Assembly (NCBI RefSeq): GCF_000374025.1
Contig: NZ_KB893172.1
Coordinates: 372,001 to 436,000 of the forward strand
Origin: Spirosoma panaciterrae DSM 21099
GTDB taxonomy: Bacteria; Bacteroidota; Bacteroidia; Cytophagales; Spirosomataceae
Reading direction: 5' to 3'
DNA length: 64,000 nucleotides
Below the pieces are notes generated by a model. The model was not told the DNA's origin. It saw only the letters and a program-made list of their open reading frames with translations, and searched no databases. A program made the translations under genes and the position numbers. Numbering within the stretch: position 1 is the stretch's first letter; each line of letters starts with the position of its first letter. Positions 26,369-35,327 of the stretch are shown piece by piece.

Positions 26369-26755
26369 CTAATTAAGTTTGTAGGGCACAACCATTGTAA
26401 ACTCAGGGATGTTTACACGCAATTGCTTGCCATCGATGATTCGTTCGATCAGGTAAGTGCCCGACATTTTGCCAATGCTTGACCGGAGGTTACAGCCCGA
26501 CACATATTCATGGACTTCACCTGGCTCCAGAACGGGTTGAAGCCCAACGACTCCTTCGCCTTCTACCTCCCGAATTGTGCCGTTTGAGTCGAAAATCAGC
26601 CAGTGACGACGAAGCAACTGGATGGTATAGTCGCTGGCATTTTCTATCGTGATTCGATAAGTGAAAACATAATGTGCCTGAAGCGGACTGGAATAGTCGG
26701 CCTGGTACTCTGTTTTCACGCTGACTTTTACGCCTTCTGTGACTGACGAAACCAT
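26369..26755 (-). CDS. apaG: ApaG domain protein
   Basis: A 128-residue single-domain protein of the ApaG family, at the normal length. Conserved features are YVFTYRITIENAS, the strand LLRRHWLIFDSNG, VEGEGVVGLQPVL and EYVSGCNLRSSIGKMSGTY. The fold is fibronectin III-like. ApaG was linked to cobalt/magnesium phenotypes in enterobacteria, but its biochemical role is unclear. The start is clean, with the ung gene divergent 146 bases away. Confidence 0.95.
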   Translation of the reverse strand: MVSSVTEGVKVSVKTEYQADYSSPLQAHYVFTYRITIENASDYTIQLLRRHWLIFDSNGTIREVEGEGVVGLQPVLEPGEVHEYVSGCNLRSSIGKMSGTYLIERIIDGKQLRVNIPEFTMVVPYKLN

Positions 26756-26901
26756 AAATTTAGTATCGTTTGCAACCTAAGAACGAAAATTAAGTTGATT
26801 AGTTTTGTTACGCAAGATCGTTCGCGAAAAAATTTCAGCGAATGCCTTTGCCTTTGGTTTAGGTCTATAATCTCAAATATCCCTTATCAGTTCCGTTGTC
26901 C

Positions 26902-27567
26902 ATGAATGTATCTATTGCTGAATCGTGGAAAGCCCGACTACAGCCCGAATTTGACAAACCGTATTTTGCTGAACTAACCGATTTTTTGCGCCATGAGTAT
27001 AATACGCAACGGGTTTATCCGCCGGGTCGATTGATTTTCAATGCGTTTGATAAATGCAGTTTCGACGATGCCCGTGTGGTTATTCTAGGTCAGGATCCTT
27101 ATCATGGTGAGGGACAGGCGAATGGACTTGCTTTTTCGGTAGCTGATGGTATTCCGAAGCCCCCGTCGCTGATCAATATCTTCAAAGAGATTCAGGACGA
27201 TCTGGGTAAGCCTATTCCAAAGTCGGGTAATCTCGAACGCTGGGCCCGGCAGGGCGTGATGCTGCTGAACGCAACCCTAACCGTTCGGGCTGGGCAGGCA
27301 GGTTCACATCAGGGCAAAGGCTGGGAAACTTTTACCGATGCGGTCATCAAACTGCTTTCGACAGAAAAGCAGCACATTGTGTTTATGCTTTGGGGAGCTT
27401 ATGCTCAGAAGAAAGGCGCGGTGATCGACAGTAAAAAGCATCTGGTCCTGAAAGCCAAACACCCATCGCCGATGGCGGCTAATTATGGTGGCTGGTTCGG
27501 CAATAAGCACTTTAGTCAGGCAAATGCCTATCTGGAAAGCAAAGGGTTAGCGCCAATTGAATGGTAG
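26902..27567 (+). CDS. ung: Uracil-DNA glycosylase
   Basis: A 221-residue family 1 uracil-DNA glycosylase; ATG 26902 is preferred over a TTG two codons before. The catalytic water-activating loop GQDPYHGEGQANGLAFSV, the uracil-recognition strand LLNATLTVR, and the DNA-intercalation loop KHPSPM are all present. It excises uracil from DNA in base-excision repair. Length is typical. The convergent amidase gene ends 12 bases away. Confidence 0.98.
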   Translation: MNVSIAESWKARLQPEFDKPYFAELTDFLRHEYNTQRVYPPGRLIFNAFDKCSFDDARVVILGQDPYHGEGQANGLAFSVADGIPKPPSLINIFKEIQDDLGKPIPKSGNLERWARQGVMLLNATLTVRAGQAGSHQGKGWETFTDAVIKLLSTEKQHIVFMLWGAYAQKKGAVIDSKKHLVLKAKHPSPMAANYGGWFGNKHFSQANAYLESKGLAPIEW

Positions 27568-27579
27568 TCGATTGACTAT

Positions 27580-28569
27580 CTATCGGGTTGTATAATCCGT
27601 TTGCAAGCCGGTGTAGATCCAGTTGGCCAGTGCCTGTCGGTTATCGGCCAGCAGGAAACGCCGTTGATCTTTATCGTTGCGAATGTTGCCCAGTTCAATA
27701 AAAACGGTAGGCGGGTGGCTATTCCGGACAACATATAAGCTGCTTCGGTCCGACACAGTGCCGAGGTAACTACGGCCCGGCTGACTGCGTTTATAGCCCG
27801 ACTTAAAGCTTTTGTGAATGTGTTTGGCCAGTTGCTTCCCTACGTGGCTATTCTCGTGGTGGTAAAAAAACACATCAATGTTCTGGCCTTCACTGCGGCT
27901 GTCGACATGGATAGTGACAAAGCGCTGATACCTTTCTTTATGCTTGCGGTGAAGCCGATTTACTGCGTCTGTACATTGACGGAGCCGTAGTGTTTGGTTT
28001 AATGGAATGGCTTGGTTGGGGTATGTCACCTCGTCGTGATCCAGTTTCAGGACACTTTCATCACGGATACCATCGTTTGGATCGCGAACAATCATGTACA
28101 CCGTTGCCCCATGTTCCATCAGATTGCGAGCCAGCCGGATGGTGACGTCATAGGCATATTCATCTTCGGCCAATGCATACTTCCCATAACGGCCAATAGC
28201 ACCGGGGTCGGGTCCACCGTGTCCTGAAGCCAGGTAATAAACGGCACCACCCAGCTTTTGATCGCTCACGGTTACATGGGCATACTTCGGACCCAACAGG
28301 GCCAGCGAAGTCGAGTTGGCCGCTGTTTTGGTCGTTGTAGATACCTTCCTGGCCGATTTATGGCTGACGGATCGAATCCTGGCTGAACTGGCGCGTTTGG
28401 TACTTTTGGCTGACAGTCGTTTTTTGGCCGAGCGAGCCCGCAGGGCTGACGACTTTTCTTTCCCTTTGGCTACTACCAGTTGACTGCTTCCCTGGACGAG
28501 CAATAGCGTCAGTAAAATCAACAGGCTGAATGGGTTGCGGGTAGAACAGTAGGGTAGTAACTTGATCAT
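27580..28569 (-). CDS. N-acetylmuramoyl-L-alanine amidase (Amidase_3)
   Basis: A 329-residue exported protein. A signal segment (about 14-34) precedes a Lys/Arg/Ser-rich linker (about 35-90) and then the zinc amidase domain. Zinc and catalytic residues are visible in LASGHGGPDPG (His), DEYAYD (Glu), TIHVDS (His) and FIELGNIRN (Glu). It would cut the bond between muramic acid and L-alanine in peptidoglycan. It is the last gene of the parA-to-lepB run, but a hairpin lies between lepB and it, so it may be separately transcribed. Confidence 0.92.
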   Translation of the reverse strand: MIKLLPYCSTRNPFSLLILLTLLLVQGSSQLVVAKGKEKSSALRARSAKKRLSAKSTKRASSARIRSVSHKSARKVSTTTKTAANSTSLALLGPKYAHVTVSDQKLGGAVYYLASGHGGPDPGAIGRYGKYALAEDEYAYDVTIRLARNLMEHGATVYMIVRDPNDGIRDESVLKLDHDEVTYPNQAIPLNQTLRLRQCTDAVNRLHRKHKERYQRFVTIHVDSRSEGQNIDVFFYHHENSHVGKQLAKHIHKSFKSGYKRSQPGRSYLGTVSDRSSLYVVRNSHPPTVFIELGNIRNDKDQRRFLLADNRQALANWIYTGLQTDYTTR

Positions 28570-28641
28570 GCTTCAGGGATAAAACGTTTTCAGGTTCGGA
28601 CTTAAAACGGACAAAAGAGTCACCAGATTGCGTTTATGATA

Positions 28642-28681
28642 AACCCCCGATTTTGTGGCTCTACGCACAAAACCGGGGGTT
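28642..28681. terminator. Hairpin after lepB
   Basis: Stem AACCCCCGATTTTGTG against CACAAAACCGGGGGTT, 16 bp with one mismatch, loop of 8. It lies just downstream of the lepB stop on the minus strand. Confidence 0.75.
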
Positions 28682-28707
28682 GACTATGGATATAGGGTAC
28701 CCGTTCG

Positions 28708-29883
28708 CTAGTCAATCGTTCGGAACAAGCGGTTCCAGCGGATCTTGTTCCAGATGTTGGCCGGGTTCGGATCGAGCGACATCCAGACGAACACAGCCTT
28801 CCCGACAATATGGTCTTCGGGAACAAAGCCCCAAAAACGCGAGTCAAGAGAGTTATCGCGATTATCGCCCATCATGAAATAGTAATCCTGCTTGAACGTG
28901 TACGACTTGATAGGCTGCCCGGCAATTTTGATACTAGCCGAATCGAGTTCAACTTTTTCGTTACCGTCGTAGAGTTGAATAACCGGACCATAGAGCGCAA
29001 TGGTCTGTGGAGTGATCTGGATCGTGGCTCCTTTTTTCGGGATGGTGAGCGGGCCAAAATTGTCGTGATTCCATTTGAAGGTGGGGGCTCCATATATCAT
29101 CGGAGCGGCTTCGCCCGGTTTTTCGGTCATGGGCTCAATGCCTTTCACCCAGTCGAACCCTTTGAATTTGGCGATTGTCTCTTCGGTTGTATTGATGCTA
29201 TAACCTACCAGCTTTTGTGTTTTGGTCGAATCGTCGTATTGTACAAGCGGTTTCCAGTTTTCGGTGGGTTGATTGGGATCGCGGTAGTCATTTACGATGT
29301 CATATTTGCGGAAGAACGTATCATCCAGCTCTTCGGTCGTTTTGATGAAGTATTTCTGTTCTGAGCGGGGAGGTTTCGGAAACGGTTTTCCATTGACAAA
29401 TACCTCACGCATCCGTACTTCAACCACATCGCCCGGAATGCCGATACATCGTTTGATGTAATTGGTTTTCAGATCGACCGGATAATCGATGTTGTCGTTC
29501 AGGTACTTGGGCGGTACGTTAAACACCACGACATCGCCGTTCTTGACGTGCGTAAAACCCGGCAGCCGGTAGGAGGGAAGCTGGATAAGTGTGCTGTAGG
29601 ACGGAATGTCGGTTCCCCAGATTTTCTGGTGCGTGAGGGGTACCTGCAAGGGGGTCCGTGGGGTACGGGTGCCATAGTGCAACTTGCTCACAAACAGGAA
29701 GTCGCCTACCATCAGGCTGTTCTCCATAGAAGGCGTTGGAATGGTAAACGCTTCCATAAACAACCACCGGATAAGCGTAGCCGCTACAACCGCAAATAAG
29801 ACGGAATCGAACCACTCCCGAATGGGCGATTTTTTGGTTTTAGCCGGTGCTTCGGCCTTGGTTTTAACTTCAGACACGTTCAA
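28708..29883 (-). CDS. lepB: Signal peptidase I
   Basis: A 391-residue type I signal peptidase. A single N-terminal membrane segment (about 26-46) is followed by the catalytic serine in [10 protein letters not shown], the box-C-like GDVVVFNVP, the catalytic lysine in [11 protein letters not shown], and the terminal [17 protein letters not shown]. It is longer than the proteobacterial enzyme because of an insert between the lysine box and the GDNRDNS box, as is usual in Bacteroidota. It cleaves signal peptides at the outer face of the inner membrane. It follows dapB in the conserved run. Confidence 0.97.
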   Translation of the reverse strand: MNVSEVKTKAEAPAKTKKSPIREWFDSVLFAVVAATLIRWLFMEAFTIPTPSMENSLMVGDFLFVSKLHYGTRTPRTPLQVPLTHQKIWGTDIPSYSTLIQLPSYRLPGFTHVKNGDVVVFNVPPKYLNDNIDYPVDLKTNYIKRCIGIPGDVVEVRMREVFVNGKPFPKPPRSEQKYFIKTTEELDDTFFRKYDIVNDYRDPNQPTENWKPLVQYDDSTKTQKLVGYSINTTEETIAKFKGFDWVKGIEPMTEKPGEAAPMIYGAPTFKWNHDNFGPLTIPKKGATIQITPQTIALYGPVIQLYDGNEKVELDSASIKIAGQPIKSYTFKQDYYFMMGDNRDNSLDSRFWGFVPEDHIVGKAVFVWMSLDPNPANIWNKIRWNRLFRTID

Positions 29884-30001
29884 TACTGATGAATTATGAA
29901 TTATAAATTATCGATGTTGAGGTAGAAGGCAATTGGCTACTCCTGGAATAAACAACGAAATTACGAAGATGAAATGGTTTTATTTCATCCTTCATCATTT
30001 G

Positions 30002-30757
30002 TCAATGCGCAGGCGCCCCCGGCAGCATCCCCAACAGGTCGTCCATCCCAAATACGCCCTCGCGCCCAACCAGCCACTCAGCAGCCACAACGGCTCCGAG
30101 TGCGAACCCTTGCCGGCTGTGGGCTACGTGTTTAATATCGATCCGGTCAACGTCCGATTCGTACCGGACAATGTGCGTTCCGGGAACCGTACCTTCGCGA
30201 AGCGACTTGATTTCAATATCGTCTGTACCGACAATAGCGGGCTCTTTATCCGGTTCGTTTACCACCCAGCGGTGTTTGTGGGGGAGTTGTTCAAGTACAC
30301 CTTCGGCTAAAGTAATGGCAGTCCCGCTAGGGGCATCCTTCTTTTCAGTATGGTGAATTTCGGTCATCGACACATGGTACGATGGGTAATTCCGCATAAA
30401 CTGAGCCAGTATCTTGTTCAGTCGGAAAAATAGGTTGACCCCAATGCTGTAGTTCGATGCGTAAAAGAAAGCGCCTTTATTGTCGCGGCATAAGGCCTCA
30501 ATCTCAGTGCGATGGCTCAGCCAGCCGGTTGTACCGCAAACGACTGGCCAGCCCCGTTTTAAGCAGTAGGATAAATTGTCGACCGCCGACTCGGGCGAGC
30601 TAAATTCAATCACAACATCAACAGCGTCGGGTTCCAGATTCGCCAGGTCGGCGTGGTTGTCGGCATCAATACGGCCCGCAATCTGGTGACCTCGGTCGAG
30701 CGCAATTTGCTCGATGGTCTTACCCATTTTGCCATAGCCAAGCAGGAGTATATTCAT
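30002..30757 (-). CDS. dapB: 4-hydroxy-tetrahydrodipicolinate reductase
   Basis: A 251-residue DapB; ATG 30757 is chosen because it starts the Rossmann fold directly (NILLLGYGKMG), and it lies next to the upstream gene stop. The substrate and NAD(P)H motifs include VVIEFSSPESA, VCGTTGW, YASNYSIGVNLFF, and the catalytic EIHHTEKKDAPSGTA. It reduces the product of DapA in lysine and diaminopimelate synthesis in the cytoplasm. It sits between DUF5683 and lepB. Confidence 0.97.
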   Translation of the reverse strand: MNILLLGYGKMGKTIEQIALDRGHQIAGRIDADNHADLANLEPDAVDVVIEFSSPESAVDNLSYCLKRGWPVVCGTTGWLSHRTEIEALCRDNKGAFFYASNYSIGVNLFFRLNKILAQFMRNYPSYHVSMTEIHHTEKKDAPSGTAITLAEGVLEQLPHKHRWVVNEPDKEPAIVGTDDIEIKSLREGTVPGTHIVRYESDVDRIDIKHVAHSRQGFALGAVVAAEWLVGREGVFGMDDLLGMLPGAPAH

Positions 30758-30758
30758 A

Positions 30759-31589
30759 TCATTTAAACGTAAATGCCACCCGAACACCGGGGACTAAGCC
30801 AACACCGGGGGTAGGTAGCACGCTGGGTTCGACGTTCATCGAAATGTCGTCGGATAAATCAAAAGTTTTTAAGTGGGCCGCTACATTGGCTTCAACAATC
30901 GAAACCGCATAAAGTGCCACTGATAATAAAACATTTAAGTCCCTGTAGCGCCGGTAGGTATCGTACGCATTTTTGGCCCCCGTCGATGTCCGATACTGAT
31001 ACGGGCCAATAACAACATACTCAGGTTTGCTATAGGTTGCCTGGACTGTTACAGGGGCGCCAATCAAATTAGATGGGTACATACTATCATCAAGTCCGAC
31101 CGTATAGGAGCCCGCTACAACATCCCCAAATAGCAACCGACGATAGCCTGTTGCCGCTTCCTGGGCCAGTCCACGGTATTTGACGAACAGATAGCCCATA
31201 ACGGCGTAACCCGCATAAACAAACGGCATCTTATAATACTGTCGATTGTAAGCCTGCCCCAGCGCCAGAATTGGAACGAGGGCCCGCATGGTTGCTTTAC
31301 GGGGTACAATTTTGTGAATAGCACGCTCCTGCTTGGCCGTTAGCCGAACCGTATCCGGACGGTCCAGCGAGGTTGAATCGTTTTCGGGGGTTAGAATGGA
31401 GGTGCCCACACGGATGCCATTTCGGCGAATGGTCGTCGGTATGGAGTCGGAAGCAGAGCGGAGTTGTCGGGTCGAATCCGTTGGTGCCGGTGTAGGGGCG
31501 GGTTTAATAGCTGGATTTTGGGCAAAAAGCGAGCCTGCTGTTAAGACGACGAACAGCGCAACAATGCATGAAGTGGATAATGAATTCAT
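30759..31589 (-). CDS. DUF5683 domain protein
   Basis: A 276-residue protein; ATG 31589 is used because it begins a signal peptide ending SLFA, and the 22 codons before it have no such character. A Pro/Ser/Thr-rich linker is followed by the DUF5683 region with ILALGQAYNRQYYKMPFVYA and two hydrophobic segments. This family lies between parB and dapB in many Cytophagales. Its role is unknown; a membrane or outer-membrane-associated role is inferred from the sequence. Its stop nearly touches the dapB start. Confidence 0.9.
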   Translation of the reverse strand: MNSLSTSCIVALFVVLTAGSLFAQNPAIKPAPTPAPTDSTRQLRSASDSIPTTIRRNGIRVGTSILTPENDSTSLDRPDTVRLTAKQERAIHKIVPRKATMRALVPILALGQAYNRQYYKMPFVYAGYAVMGYLFVKYRGLAQEAATGYRRLLFGDVVAGSYTVGLDDSMYPSNLIGAPVTVQATYSKPEYVVIGPYQYRTSTGAKNAYDTYRRYRDLNVLLSVALYAVSIVEANVAAHLKTFDLSDDISMNVEPSVLPTPGVGLVPGVRVAFTFK

Positions 31590-31670
31590 ACATAGACAAC
31601 GTCCGAACCCATGGGCCTGGATTCGTTGGTGCACCCGTTTAAGGTAATTTAACACGACTAAGCTATGCGT

Positions 31671-32585
31671 TCAGCTCTGAGAGTTCAGTACTTCCAGAAT
31701 TTTGGCCAACTCCTCCTGCGAGGTGAACGGAATTTTGATCTCGCCCTTATGTTTCTCATCGGCTTTGATCGACACGCGGGTACCAAACAAGGAGGAGAGC
31801 TTGAACTGCAGGCTACGAATTTCCTGTTTAGGGAGCGTTATCCGCCGATTTTTAGTGGTTTCTTCGATTCCATCGGATAAATTCCGAACGGCTTCTTCTA
31901 CTTTTCGAACCGACCATTCTTCGTCAACGGCTTTCGTGAAAAGTCGGATTTGCGTTTCGGGATTTTCGATGTTGATAATAGCCCGGGCGTGGCCCATCGA
32001 AATTCTATTGTCGCGAAGAGAAGCCTGTATCACGGGGGGCAGCTTCAGCAGTCGGATGTAGTTGTTGACAGTGGTCCGGTTTTTGCCAACCCGTTCGCCC
32101 AGTTCTTCCTGTTTCAGGCTACATTCGGTAATGAGCCGTTGATAGCTAAGCGCAATTTCGATGGCGTTGAGGTTTTCACGCTGAATGTTTTCGATCAGCG
32201 CCATTTCCAGCATCTGCTGGTCGTTGGCTGTGCGGATATAGGCAGGGATGTGCGTAAGCCCGGCTATTTTGGAGGCCTGTAAACGGCGTTCTCCGGCAAT
32301 CAGCTGATAGCGTTCTTTGCCCAGTTGCCGAACCGTAATCGGCTGGATAATGCCCTGAGTCCGAATCGAATCGGCAAGCTCCTGAAGCGCTTCTTCATCG
32401 AATCGGGTACGAGGCTGAAAAGGGTTTGTTTCAATCTGCGACAGACCAATTTCGGTCATCGTACTGATGGATTCGTACGGCGACGGTTTCGACTGTCGGT
32501 TGACCGCTTCGGTATCGTGCAGCAAGGCACCTAAGCCACGGCCCAATCCTATCATCTTCTTATTCGGTGCTTTGGTGTTGTCCAT
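31671..32585 (-). CDS. parB: Chromosome-partitioning protein ParB
   Basis: A 304-residue ParB/Spo0J protein. ATG 32585 is chosen because the in-frame extension upstream is encoded by a repeat. It has the typical N-terminal GLGRGLGALL, the CTP-binding region IETNPFQPR and AGERRLQAS, ENIQRENLN, the helix-turn-helix ERVGKNRTTVNNYIRLLKLP, and GHARAI. The C-terminal dimer domain is short. It binds parS sites and, with ParA, segregates chromosomes. It is directly downstream of parA. Confidence 0.97.
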   Translation of the reverse strand: MDNTKAPNKKMIGLGRGLGALLHDTEAVNRQSKPSPYESISTMTEIGLSQIETNPFQPRTRFDEEALQELADSIRTQGIIQPITVRQLGKERYQLIAGERRLQASKIAGLTHIPAYIRTANDQQMLEMALIENIQRENLNAIEIALSYQRLITECSLKQEELGERVGKNRTTVNNYIRLLKLPPVIQASLRDNRISMGHARAIINIENPETQIRLFTKAVDEEWSVRKVEEAVRNLSDGIEETTKNRRITLPKQEIRSLQFKLSSLFGTRVSIKADEKHKGEIKIPFTSQEELAKILEVLNSQS

Positions 32586-32593
32586 GCGTAAAG

Positions 32594-32670
32594 ATGTATG
32601 ATATAGGATGTATGATATAGGATACATGATCGCGGAAAAGCAATCCTATATCATACATCATACATCATAC
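32594..32670. repeat. Tandem and inverted repeat between parA and parB
   Basis: Two 16-base copies of ATGTATGATATAGGAT overlap with a 14-base period (32594-32623). A perfect inverted copy lies at 32643-32658, followed by further CATACAT units. In RNA it makes a 16-bp hairpin. In the minus-strand reading it would encode YPISYILYHTS, a false N-terminal extension of parB. Confidence 0.8.
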
Positions 32671-32675
32671 ATGTT

Positions 32676-33458
32676 TTATGCTTCTTGTGGCATCATGCCG
32701 TTTTTAATCAAAATCTCGCGAGCCAGGTTTAAATAACTAACGGCTCCTTTGCTATCGGCATCCTGAGCCAGAGCCGGAACCCCAAAGCTGGGTGATTCGC
32801 TGAGCCGAATATTGCGCGGAATAATGGTATTGAACACCATTTGCTGGAAGTGGCTCGTAACCTCACTCACCACCTGATTCGACAAGCGAACCCGCAAATC
32901 ATACATGGTCAGCAGAATGCCTTCGATGGCCAGATGCGTATTTAACCGCGACTGGATGATCTTGATCGTGTTCAGTAATTTACCCAATCCTTCGAGCGCA
33001 AAATATTCGCACTGAACCGGAATAATGACCGAGTCAGCAGCCGTTAAACTGTTGATGGTAATCAATCCGAGCGAAGGCGAACAGTCAATGATTATGAAAT
33101 CGTACTCATCGCGCAGGCTACCGAGTGCTTCTTTCATTTTATCCTCCCGATTCTGGAGGTTAATCATTTCGATCTCAGCACCTACGAGGTCAATGTGTGA
33201 AGGCAGCAGGTCCAGGTTCGGGAAGTCCGTCTGGATAATAGCGTCCTGCGGCCGAACACCTTCGACCATGCATTCGTAAATGCTGTTTTCGATTTCCTTC
33301 GGATTGTAACCCAGTCCCGACGTGGAGTTCGCCTGAGGATCTGCGTCAACAATAAGCGTCTGAAATTCGAGGGCGGCCAAACTGGCGGCCAGATTTATCG
33401 TTGTTGTAGTTTTACCGACGCCCCCCTTCTGGTTGGCGATAGCAATGACTTTACCCAT
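32676..33458 (-). CDS. parA: Chromosome-partitioning ATPase ParA/Soj
   Basis: A 260-residue Walker-type ATPase; ATG 33458 starts directly with the conserved [18 protein letters not shown], the deviant Walker A motif. Other motifs are [25 protein letters not shown] and [14 protein letters not shown]. The length is that of a chromosomal Soj. It works with ParB in origin segregation. Upstream sequence contains parS-like half sites. Confidence 0.97.
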   Translation of the reverse strand: MGKVIAIANQKGGVGKTTTTINLAASLAALEFQTLIVDADPQANSTSGLGYNPKEIENSIYECMVEGVRPQDAIIQTDFPNLDLLPSHIDLVGAEIEMINLQNREDKMKEALGSLRDEYDFIIIDCSPSLGLITINSLTAADSVIIPVQCEYFALEGLGKLLNTIKIIQSRLNTHLAIEGILLTMYDLRVRLSNQVVSEVTSHFQQMVFNTIIPRNIRLSESPSFGVPALAQDADSKGAVSYLNLAREILIKNGMMPQEA

Positions 33459-33492
33459 CGGTTTGTACGTTGCAGGTCCAAAGATGCCGGAT

Positions 33493-33534
33493 AGTTTCCA
33501 CGAAAGCAAGAAATGTTCCACGGAATGTTTCACA
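33493..33534. promoter_or_regulatory. Candidate parS-like half sites upstream of parA
   Basis: TGTTCCACG (33514-33522) and TGTTTCACA (33526-33534) resemble half sites of the ParB-binding parS (TGTTNCACGTGAAACA), here in the same orientation. A weaker TTTCCACGAAA lies at 33496-33506. No full parS palindrome is present. The rest of the 33459-33765 gap is AT-rich and should carry the parA promoter; nothing else is evident. Confidence 0.35.
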
Positions 33535-33765
33535 AAATTTTATTCCGTATAAAATGCCGTTGATACAGAGACAAAAAGGGGTTGAACGAGCCTGAATTGG
33601 GTCTATAACTGATTGGGAGACGAAAAAAGGCAGAAAAAAATAATGTAGAATTAATCAAGAGGGGAGGCTATGTGCTGTGCAACAATTTGATAAGTGACTG
33701 AGTCATTGGGGGTACATTGGTGGTTTCTGCCGCCTTTGATAAGACAATTTAATCTATTCTCCGGT

Positions 33766-35177
33766 ATGGTTTATCGAATTTGTATCCTTGTTATCGGCTT
33801 ACTTCCTTGCAGTCCGGCGGTTGCCCAGGTCAATTCCGTGGTCTATAATTCGGTAAGGGATTCGATTATTGCCCGGTTCAATCGGAATGATTTCAAAGGT
33901 ATCTATCAGTTGGCTGATACAGCCTTCTCCAACCATATTTCGGAAGATCGACTGGTTAGCTACCTGAAGAGCAATCGCAATAGTGGCAATATTATCTCCG
34001 TGGTATCGCAGGAAGAGACTAAGGGTGGGATTTCGTATCATCTGCAATTCGAAATCAGGGACATGCTTCTATTCTTAAAAGTGACCCCTGATCGACGATT
34101 CAATAGTTTCGGTTTATCGAATGTACCGATTAGCTTATCGGCCGTTGCTCCTCAGGTACAAAGCAATAACCCACTGAAAACAGATATGGATCGGGCGGTG
34201 GATAGCCTGGTACGAGATTACTTTCGTGACCCAGAGCAACCGGACTTTCCATTGGGCTGATAAAGGCTGGTAAAGTGTCTATCTATCAATACGGTGAAAC
34301 GCAGAAAGGAAGTGGCCATCTGCCTACTTCACAAACAATTTACGAAATAGGCTCGATTACCAAGACGTTTACCGCTACCCTGCTGGGCAAGGCTGTACTG
34401 GATGGCAAAGTCGCTTTATCGGACGATATTCGGCGTTATTTGCCAGGGGAATTTCCTAATTTGAGTTATGCCGATCATTCGATTACGTTACAGGATTTAG
34501 CGAATCATACGTCTCGGTTACCCGCAATGCCCACTAATATAGGTGATCAGCGAGGGTATAACCCCTTAATGCCTGAAGCGAATTATGACTCCGTTTTATG
34601 TTACCAGGCATTACGGGCCATAAAATTGGATACAGTACCGGGTTATAAGTTTATGTATTCTAACTGGGGGATGGCCCTGCTAGGGCATATTCTGGAAAAT
34701 GTGTATCATCAGTCGTATGCCCAGTTGCTACGGCAGTACATTACGGGGCCGCTTGGTATGGTTCATACAACCTACCAACTGGTCAACGAGGATAAAAGGC
34801 AACTGGCAACCCCATATAGTGAAAATGGTCGACCGATTCTTTTTCAGGATGAGGGTTTGTTTGGCCCTGCTGGGGATATTCACGCTGATCTGGTGGATAT
34901 GGTGCGGTACATGCTGGCACAACTAGCCGAAAAAGATCAAGCTATTCTCCTGACGCATCAGCCCACGCAAAACGGTACGGGCCTGGGCTGGGGTGTTCGT
35001 CAGGTAGACAATTATCGGGATATTCAGCATAATGGCAGCACACCGGGCTTTACGTCGCATATTTCCGCCTTTCCGGAACTCAACAGCGGTTGCGTACTTC
35101 TGGCGAATAATAAAGCGGCTATGGGTAAACTGATCGTTCGTTTACAAACACTGGTAAAGCAGAAAATCTCCAGATGA
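33766..35177 (+). pseudogene. Serine hydrolase (beta-lactamase/PBP class C-like), frameshifted
   Basis: Two adjacent frames together make one protein. Frame 1 (33766-34260) starts with a signal peptide (ending AVAQ) and holds a small N-terminal domain. It runs into a TGA after DPEQPDFPLG. Frame 2, read from about 34240, gives GLSIGLIKAGKVSIYQYGE, which is the expected next segment of serine hydrolases. It continues with SITK (catalytic Ser and Lys), YSNWG, and HNGSTPGF (the KTG-like box). Loss of one base in CAACCGG near 34238 explains the shift (CAAACCGG would restore QTGLSIG). It is a pseudogene or carries a sequencing error; programmed frameshifting is less likely. Confidence 0.8.
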
Positions 35178-35327
35178 ATGGTAAACTATATTCCTGATCA
35201 GTTTTCTTTGACAGACGTGGGTAGATCTATGTTTTCATACTATTAAATCGTAAGGCGTATCGTTGCGAGTTGCCGCCGGGTAGCGATTCTTTGGCTATCT
35301 TTCTGGCTCCGCTGGCAACTGCGTCTT

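Noticed and set aside
29933-30310. Plus-strand open frame opposite dapB
   Set aside because: Antisense to a conserved metabolic gene; no family features.
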